24,959 nucleotides of DNA, taken from Isotricha intestinalis. Taxonomy: Eukaryota; Ciliophora; Litostomatea; Vestibuliferida; Isotrichidae. Where the stretch lies: assembly GCA_023807065.1 (NCBI GenBank), contig JAJJLU010000648.1, positions 1 through 24,959 on the forward strand, in the 5' to 3' direction. Both the position numbers and the translations under genes were made by a program. Every line of letters starts with the position of its first letter. The first letter of the stretch is position 1. Positions 18,997 through 24,959 of this stretch are shown piece after piece. The notes under the pieces were generated by a model, which saw only the letters and a program-made list of their open reading frames with translations, was not told where the DNA came from and searched no databases.

Positions 18997-20636
18997 TTTT
19001 TTTTTTTTAAATGAATTCCCAAATTCTCACAATGTTTTTCCATTTTGTCAATTTTTTGATTAAACCCATCTGTCGTCTCCATCATTTTGTCATTTATTTC
19101 TTCCATTTGTTTTTTAAAATCATCTTTTTGATGTTTTAAATTGTCTTCAATTATAATAGTTCTTTTAGTGAGTTCAGTTAAAGTTTTTGTTAATATTTGT
19201 TCAATTCTTTCATTATGTCTTTTGCTTTCCACATTTGATTCACTTATTTTATCAATAAGAATTTTCATATTTTCATTCTCCTTTTTTATCTCTGAATAAT
19301 TTTTAATTAAATCATTTATTTTTTCACTTTGAGCATCTATTGTGGAAATCAATTTATTTTCAATTTCTAAAAAACGTTTATTTGTTGATTCATTCATTTC
19401 TTTAAATGATTGATACAGATGTTCGGAAGTCAAATCTTTTTGATTATTATTAAGATTATCATATTTACTATCATAACTTTTATCCTGACCAATTAATCCT
19501 TGAATTAAATTCTCTTCTCTATAATATCTGTTCCCTCTAAATGTATTTTTATTTTCATAAAAATCTTTAATTTGAGGTTTGATATCTTTTCTAAAAGTAG
19601 AGGAATATGTGAGCATTTTTTGTTTTTCATATGCATATATTGATGCACCATATACAAAAACTGCATTATTATTAAAATGCCTAATTTCAATTTCCTTTCC
19701 AAAAAAATTTTTATAAATATCCTCAAATTCAAATTTATCAGAATCTTCAGTTATAATCACTGATTTTAATTTATTTTTATTTAAATGTGTTTCTTTCAAA
19801 ATGTCTATACATTTATTATTTATATATAAAATTAGTTTTGTGTTTGAAAAATCTTTGAATCTCATTTCTTCATCATTATTTAATTTATCGATTATTATTT
19901 CTGTTTCATTTGATTTATTAATGAGTTTATTTAAATAATTTTTGGGATTAATTTCATAATATCTTCTTTTTACATAATATTCTAAATTTATATCAACAGA
20001 GATAACAGACAACCCTAAAAAATCATCACAAATTGTAATCACAAGATGATTATCATTAATTTCTTTAGAATTATTTTTATTATTTTTTTCATCATAAATT
20101 TTTGCAGCAATAGGTTCTTCTAATGGAAAAACTTTCGAACAATTTGTTATTTCTTTAATTGTTTTTTCAATGATATTTATTTGTTGTTCCTCAAAATAAG
20201 CAGGAATAGTAAACACTATATAAGTGTTTGAAGATAGTTTATCATTTACTTTCATGTTTATAAATAAACTATCAAAAAATTTATAAATTATTTCTTTGAC
20301 TGTAATATTTTTTAGATTATAATTACCAAAATCAATTATTCTATCCCCAATGAAATCATTAATTTCTTTAATTTTAAAATTTTCATATTTTGGAATTTCC
20401 TTATTTAATAATTTTCTAACTTGATTTATTTCTAATTCATTTTTATATTTTTTTTCTGGATTAATTTTTATTAAATAGACACCATTATTTGTGTTATAAA
20501 TGTTTGAGAAGATGAAAAATCTATTATCCGATTTGAAATTATGAATTTTTGTATCAAAGAATGAACAAATTCTTGAAATATTATATCCAAAATAAACTCC
20601 TATAGATTTTAATTTTTGTGGAAGGATATTATCCAT
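18990..20636 (-). CDS. Divergent Hsp70-like ATPase domain fused to a C-terminal coiled coil
   Basis: The best start is the ATG at 20634-20636 (MDNILPQKLKSIGVYFGYN). Landmarks follow the Hsp70/actin fold: a degenerate phosphate-1 loop (IGVYFGYN where Hsp70 has IGIDLGTT), VFTIPAYFEEQQ matching VPAYFND, FPLEEPIAAKIY matching INEPTAAAIAY, a degenerate phosphate-2 loop (CDDFLGLSVISVD instead of FDLGGGTFDVS) and NNNAVFVYGASIYA matching PDEAVAYGAAIQA. Key Asp, Gly and Thr residues of both loops are replaced, so ATP hydrolysis is doubtful. In place of the substrate-binding domain there is a spacer and then a long coiled coil from about residue 400 to 540 (EMNESTNKRFLEIENKLIST). The frame ends at a TAG just after a run of Lys codons; a 41-codon continuation lies in the next frame. 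Confidence 0.75.
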   Translation of the reverse strand: MDNILPQKLKSIGVYFGYNISRICSFFDTKIHNFKSDNRFFIFSNIYNTNNGVYLIKINPEKKYKNELEINQVRKLLNKEIPKYENFKIKEINDFIGDRIIDFGNYNLKNITVKEIIYKFFDSLFINMKVNDKLSSNTYIVFTIPAYFEEQQINIIEKTIKEITNCSKVFPLEEPIAAKIYDEKNNKNNSKEINDNHLVITICDDFLGLSVISVDINLEYYVKRRYYEINPKNYLNKLINKSNETEIIIDKLNNDEEMRFKDFSNTKLILYINNKCIDILKETHLNKNKLKSVIITEDSDKFEFEDIYKNFFGKEIEIRHFNNNAVFVYGASIYAYEKQKMLTYSSTFRKDIKPQIKDFYENKNTFRGNRYYREENLIQGLIGQDKSYDSKYDNLNNNQKDLTSEHLYQSFKEMNESTNKRFLEIENKLISTIDAQSEKINDLIKNYSEIKKENENMKILIDKISESNVESKRHNERIEQILTKTLTELTKRTIIIEDNLKHQKDDFKKQMEEINDKMMETTDGFNQKIDKMEKHCENLGIHLKKKKK

Positions 20637-20923
20637 TTTTTTAAGATGAATAATCAAACTTTTTTTAAATATTTGGATTATATTATTTATTATTTATTAT
20701 TATTTTATTAATTCCACTTTTAATTCAATTATTTACATTCTATTTGTTAAAATACATAATTAAGGAATGATTAGATATAAATTAAATTTAATTTAATAAA
20801 TTATTAAAAAAAAAATTTAAACATAATTATATAAAAACCCTTAAAAAAATAAAATAAAATAAAATAAACATAATCAAATATTCTCATTCAAAACCCTATA
20901 CAAAAAAGTATGAAAAAGACAAA

Positions 20924-21994
20924 TTAAATTTTCCCTTCTTTAACACTAGAATAGACTTGAAATTCTTTACTTGCATTTTCTTTACATTTATTTCTGCTTT
21001 CAAAAATATCATCATCACAAAATTTCTTAATCCAATTATGTTGAAGAGCCTCTTTAATATTCATTCTTTCATCTCCTTTTTTTTTTAAGAGTCCTTTAAC
21101 AAAATTAATTGCATCATCACTGATCCCATTCCACAATTTATCACTATAATCAGGTTCAGTAAAAGCTGCTTTTTTAGCAATTTCTCTATCAATTCTATCA
21201 TGAAAAGGTAATTTCCCAGTTAACATTAAATATGTCATAACTCCTAAACTCCATAAATCTACTTGTTTAGTATATGGATTATCTAATAATATTTCTGGAG
21301 CACAATAAGTTAATGTTCCATAAGGTTCATTACATGTTTCATTTGGTCCTATTATTTTACTTAAACCAAAATCTAATAATCTAATATCTGAGTTTTCATT
21401 TTTTGATGTCATTAATATATTTTCTGGCTTTAAATCTCTGTGACATATTCCATATGAATGAATATAATATATTGCTGCACATATTTTATGCATTATTTTA
21501 CTAGCTAATTCCTCTTTTAATTTAAATTGATGGCGCTCTAAAAATGAAAATAAATCTCCACCACTACAATATTCCATTATTATATAATAATAATTTTCAT
21601 TCTCAAATATATCATATAATTTTATTATATTTGGATGCTGACATATTTTTAATATTTCTATTTCTGTTCTTACTAATTCTAAATCTGAAGTATTCATTTG
21701 TTTTTTTGACATTATTTTTATTGCGACTTTTTGATTCGTTTGCTTATTAATTCCCAATTTAACTAAACCAAATTTCCCATTTCCTAATTTCTGTTTGACT
21801 TCATATATATCTAATAAATTTGTATATCCTGTTGCAATTTTTAATTTTTCTATCCAAATTTTATAATCATTTTCATTATCAACTAAATAATATCTTGTTT
21901 TTGAAGGATAAACTATACTAAATGAATAAAATTTTTGTCCGTTAATTTCTAATTCTTTTTCTTCTTTTAAAAATAATCCACTTAAATTATGCGT
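20924..21994 (-). CDS. Ser/Thr protein kinase (CAMK-like) with preceding PH domain; N-terminus broken
   Basis: The open frame holds 356 residues. It starts after a TAA at 21995-21997 and has no upstream ATG, so the true start lies further out. Residues 1 to about 55 are the C-terminal half of a PH domain, ending in the typical helix (NENDYKIWIEKLKIA). The kinase follows with the Gly loop GNGKFGLV, Lys in VAIKIM, HRDLKPEN, LDFGLSK, the CAPEIL segment and DLWSLGVMTYLMLTGKLPF. All catalytic residues are present, so activity is expected. The family is CAMK-like; there are no EF hands, so it is not a CDPK. The C-terminal tail is 30 residues with no recognised domain. PH-plus-kinase architecture implies recruitment to phosphoinositide membranes. 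Stop is TAA. Confidence 0.85.
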   Translation of the reverse strand, partial: THNLSGLFLKEEKELEINGQKFYSFSIVYPSKTRYYLVDNENDYKIWIEKLKIATGYTNLLDIYEVKQKLGNGKFGLVKLGINKQTNQKVAIKIMSKKQMNTSDLELVRTEIEILKICQHPNIIKLYDIFENENYYYIIMEYCSGGDLFSFLERHQFKLKEELASKIMHKICAAIYYIHSYGICHRDLKPENILMTSKNENSDIRLLDFGLSKIIGPNETCNEPYGTLTYCAPEILLDNPYTKQVDLWSLGVMTYLMLTGKLPFHDRIDREIAKKAAFTEPDYSDKLWNGISDDAINFVKGLLKKKGDERMNIKEALQHNWIKKFCDDDIFESRNKCKENASKEFQVYSSVKEGKI

Positions 21995-22284
21995 TTATCT
22001 AGGTTTTGGCTCTTCTTTTGTTTTAAAATATATAAATCTTTATGTACTAATTTAAAATATAATTTCTTTAATTTTTTTAATTTTTCCATCTATATTTTTA
22101 TATAAATAACCTTCAAATGTTATTATATTTTCTTCTTCTTCATTTTCTGATTCACTTTCTGAATCTTCATCAAATTTAATTAATGAAGAAGGTACTTTTT
22201 GGAAATTATCTTCTGGATTATTTTCTAAAGTTTTAACATTTAATATTATATTTTTTTCATCTTCTGATTTACTATCATATTCAA
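21995..22284 (-). pseudogene. Frame-broken N-terminal part of the PH kinase gene
   Basis: Minus-strand translation gives an acidic stretch (DEDSESESENEEEE, about 22130-22180) then FEGYLYKNIDGKIKK (about 22075-22115), the first strands of a PH domain. After that the reading moves by one base at least twice in about 80 bases, through KLYFKLVHKDLYIF and KTKEEPKPR, before reaching a TAA and the intact frame at 21994. The pieces are in the right order for one PH domain, so these are small indels in a real gene or errors in the assembly. No initiating ATG is visible before the RNF213-like relic begins. Confidence 0.55.
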
Positions 22285-24500
22285 TTGTTTTTGATTTTTG
22301 ATAATTACAATCACCAATAAATATTAAATTTTTATTAAGTTTTTTCCCATTATAAGATGATCACAAATAATTTCAGTTAATAAAACATTGATTTACATGT
22401 ATTTATTTCAAGAAAAAAAACCCAATTATTTTTATTAATATTTCCTTCTTTTTCATATTCTTCATTAATTTTTTCTATTTCTTCTATTATTTTTTTATCT
22501 GTATATTCTCCATGTATATTTAATATATATTTTATTTCTTCTCCGTTATTTGATGATTCATGTAATTTTTTTAATAAAAAGTGTTTAATAATTAAATTTA
22601 ATTATCAAAGAATTTTATAGTAAATCAATATCATTTTTCTATAATTATCAAAAGTTATTATTTATTCATTCTCTCCTCTTTTTTCATTTTTCCCCATAAT
22701 TTCTTCTAAACTTTTTAATTCTTAATTTTTTTTTTGTTTTTCTTCAACATCAATTGGATTTTTAAGATTGAAAATTTTTTTAAATTCTTTGAGATAATCT
22801 TTCTGTTTATAATTTTTATAATCTCTTTGCCCATATTAATAAATGAAAACATTTTTGACATCTGATTCTTATAAGAAATGAAAGGAAATATACTAAAATG
22901 ATTATGATAAAATAACAACAAAATTTTTTCATTTTTTAATTTATTATATTCATCATCAATATTTGTTAATTCATTTAATATTTCATCTTTTTTTTTTAAG
23001 GTCTTTTCTCTTTAATAATTTTGAGTAAGGATTTATAGTAAAATATTTTGTACTTTTGATTATTTCATTAAAGTCTGATTCAGTGATATATCTTATATTT
23101 TTTATTTTGAGTTGACTTTAAAAGAATCAATAAATTATCTTTTCTGATAATATGAAGGTTCATCAATTCCAATATTCTCTTTTATTAAATCATCAATTTT
23201 TTCTTCCTGAATAAAGGATATAAATCTTTCCTTTTTCTTTTATCTTGATTTTTAATGGAATTAATATTATTGTTTTCATAATCTTTTTATTCAAATGGTT
23301 CTTAATTACTTAAATTAATTTCTATCTTTTGTTCATTTTTAAATATTTTTAAAATTGGATAAGTATCAATAAAAATAATAAAATAATTATGTACCTCAAT
23401 GAATATTTTATTCTCTATTAATATATATAATACTTTCATCATTCTTATAATATTTGGTAAATAAAAAAGAAAATAAAAAATCATTCATAATATTTTTTTT
23501 TGTTCAGTTTCATAAAGATCGAAGTGAATACATATATTTTTAGAATTGGATTGTTTAATTAGATCTAATAAAGTTTTAACTTTCTCATAAACTATTTTTT
23601 TTGTTAATATTCTCCAAATGGGAAATATACATAATAACCCTGAAATTTTTTATTTATATCTTCTTTAATTGAAAAACTTTTCCCTGTTCATTAATATTAG
23701 AAGTATAAATCCTATCATTATCAATTTTTTTTCTATTCTAACTTTCTCAACTTCTTTTATGTCAAGTATAAAATTGTCTTAATACTATCTCTTCGTTTAT
23801 CCTTTTGTATAATATTATTGTTTTGGCATTCATCTTTATTTGAAGGTCTTTTTAATTTTTTTTGAATAGATTTTAATTATTCTATTATGCTTATAAATAA
23901 AAACAATACATTTTTGATATTGGTATTATTTTTGAGTAATTCTTATCTTTAAGGTTATCTCTTTTTTTTATATAATTAATCAATTCTTAGTTTTTTTTCA
24001 ATATAAAATCTTCTTGAGAAGAGTCTAAATTATTTATTCCAATAGTAAATAATGTATGATATTCACATAAAATGGAACTAAATAAAAATGATTCAATTTC
24101 TTCATTTGAATTGTCATGATTAATTAAAAGAACATTTATGAAATAGGATATTCATTTATATATTCTAAAAAAATATCTAAGATTCTTTCTTCAATTGAAC
24201 AATCTTCAGAATCATTATTATAAAATCCTTTTTCATTATTTATAACTTTATATAAATTATAAAATTTTTCAAGAGAATCATAATTATTTATAAAATAAGA
24301 TTGTATATATGTTGAAAATATTTTGTAAAATATCATTAAAAATAATATTATAATCTTTTACACTATTATCTGTGTGTTTAATAAACACTATTTTACTGAA
24401 TGATTTTTTTGGTTCACTATTTAAAAAATAATAATCAAATGAATTATCATTATATATTCATCTTCTTTATATTTTTTTTGAAATTAATTTTTCATATAAT
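22285..24500 (-). pseudogene. Frameshifted relic of an RNF213 (mysterin)-like AAA+ protein
   Basis: No intact gene is present, but ordered minus-strand fragments in shifting frames match the N-terminal-to-AAA1 part of RNF213-like proteins as I remember them: NEEIESFLFSSILCEYHTLF with LFTIGINN (23987-24136), YYVYFPFGEY (about 23630), MNDFLFSFLFTKYYKNDESI and TYPILKIF (23302-23490), DEPSYYQK (about 23150-23180), ILNIHGEYTDKKIIEEIEK and WVFFLEINTCKSM (about 22390-22550), LLTEIICDH and FIGDCN (about 22305-22390). RNF213 is a giant AAA+ E3 ligase. The Walker B-like segment has Leu where Asp is expected, no first-domain GETGCGKT is found, and an upstream GxGKS-like site reads EQGKV. Dense single-base indels and stops mean no function is likely. 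The fragment stops at FIGDCN, just before the kinase's N-terminal region. Confidence 0.65.
24367..24491 (+). repeat. Repeat copy A, direct copy of 24739-24863
   Basis: This 125-base segment matches the start of copy C, beginning exactly at the base corresponding to the palindrome axis. On the minus strand its coding reading (NDNSFDYYFLN..., FIKHTD) runs on to the left into the RNF213-like relic, so copy A appears to be the one in its native context. To the right it diverges into a 26-base A-rich link (24492-24517). Confidence 0.85.
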
Positions 24501-24517
24501 AAAGATAAAAAAAAGGG

Positions 24518-24738
24518 AATGTTTTATTTGGGAGATTCAGAATATGATATAAAAAATGAAAAAAGTTTTGATAAAATTATTAAATATTTAAAAAACATTT
24601 CCGATTATTATGATAAATTAATTTCAAAAAAAATATAAAGAAGATGAATATATAATGATAATTCATTTGATTATTATTTTTTAAATGGTGAACCAAAAAA
24701 ATCATTCAGTAAAAAAGTGTTTATTAAACACACAGATA
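24518..24738 (-). repeat. Left arm of terminal palindrome (copy B, inverted)
   Basis: The arm is the reverse complement of 24739-24959 with no net indel. The axis lies between 24738 and 24739 within AGATATATCT. At least two mismatches are visible, at 24715 and 24687, where copies A and C agree with each other. Both would change the residue (I to K and S to G in the encoded RNF213-like fragment). On the plus strand this arm reads MFYLGDSEYDIKNEKSFDKI and onward before a frameshift. Confidence 0.9.
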
Positions 24739-24959
24739 TATCTGTGTGTTTAATAAACACTATTTTACTGAATGATTTTTTTGGTTCACTATTTAAAAAA
24801 TAATAATCAAATGAATTATCATTATATATTCATCTTCTTTATATTTTTTTTGAAATTAATTTATCATAATAATCGGAAATGTTTTTTAAATATTTAATAA
24901 TTTTATCAAAACTTTTTTCATTTTTTATATCATATTCTGAATCTCCCAAATAAAACATT
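24739..24959 (+). repeat. Right arm of terminal palindrome (copy C)
   Basis: This is the inverted partner of 24518-24738, ending exactly at the contig end, so the arm may continue beyond the window. Its first 125 bases repeat copy A. No telomeric repeat is found at this end. Confidence 0.9.

Noticed and set aside
21995..24500. Programmed +1 frameshifting of the Euplotes type as the explanation for the broken frames
   Set aside because: The shift sites I inspected do not share an AAA-TAA or AAA-TAG motif and include losses of single bases within conserved motifs.
1..24959. A reassigned nuclear code (TAA/TAG as Gln) for the whole window
   Set aside because: Long intact genes use CAA for Gln and end cleanly at TAA, TGA or TAG; reading TAA as Gln would fuse genes into spacers.

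Overview
The window looks like the left end of an AT-rich macronuclear chromosome from a ciliate. The first 25 bases are tandem CCCCAAT units, a telomere-like repeat of the ciliate C4A2-4 type. Genes are tightly packed, mostly intronless and extremely A/T-rich. Several products are cytoskeletal or ciliary: SSNA1/DIP13-like, and a giant protein with Sfi1-like and IQ repeats. The intact genes use the standard code, ending mostly in TAA, with TGA (RBR gene) and TAG also seen. From memory, CCCCAAT ends and a standard code fit rumen trichostome ciliates such as Entodinium. That assignment is inference and was not checked.

Layout. 1-25 telomere; 26-964 subtelomeric DNA with no intact gene; 989-1321 (+) SSNA1-like; 1382-1954 (-) small protein, faintly Pex13-like; 2047-2208 (-) possible 53-residue protein; 2472-3440 (+) Sec14/CRAL-TRIO protein; 3584-5083 (-) membrane-anchored RBR protein lacking the RING2 catalytic cysteine; 5266-15261 (-) one giant reading frame of 3,332 codons broken by a single in-frame TAA at 9484-9486; 15885-16460 (-) coiled-coil protein; 16746-18434 (-) basic protein of unknown function; 18990-20636 (-) divergent Hsp70-like ATPase domain fused to coiled coil, with a frameshifted C-terminal extension to 18871; 20924-21994 (-) protein kinase preceded by a PH domain; 22285-24500 (-) frameshifted relic of an RNF213 (mysterin)-like gene; 24367-24959 three copies of one sequence, two of them forming a 442-bp palindrome at the contig end.

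From 3584 rightward all genes lie on the minus strand, reading toward the telomere. The main theme is cytoskeletal: a giant centrin/calmodulin-binding scaffold, an SSNA1-like microtubule protein and coiled-coil proteins. The kinase, the lipid-transfer protein and the ubiquitin-related genes show no operon-like link to it.

Reading frames are clean across about 20 kb, including a stretch of nearly 10 kb with only one stop. They break down beyond about 21,995, and the left 960 bases also hold no clean gene. Those two ends are either decayed or poorly resolved in the assembly, and function should be read from them with caution.
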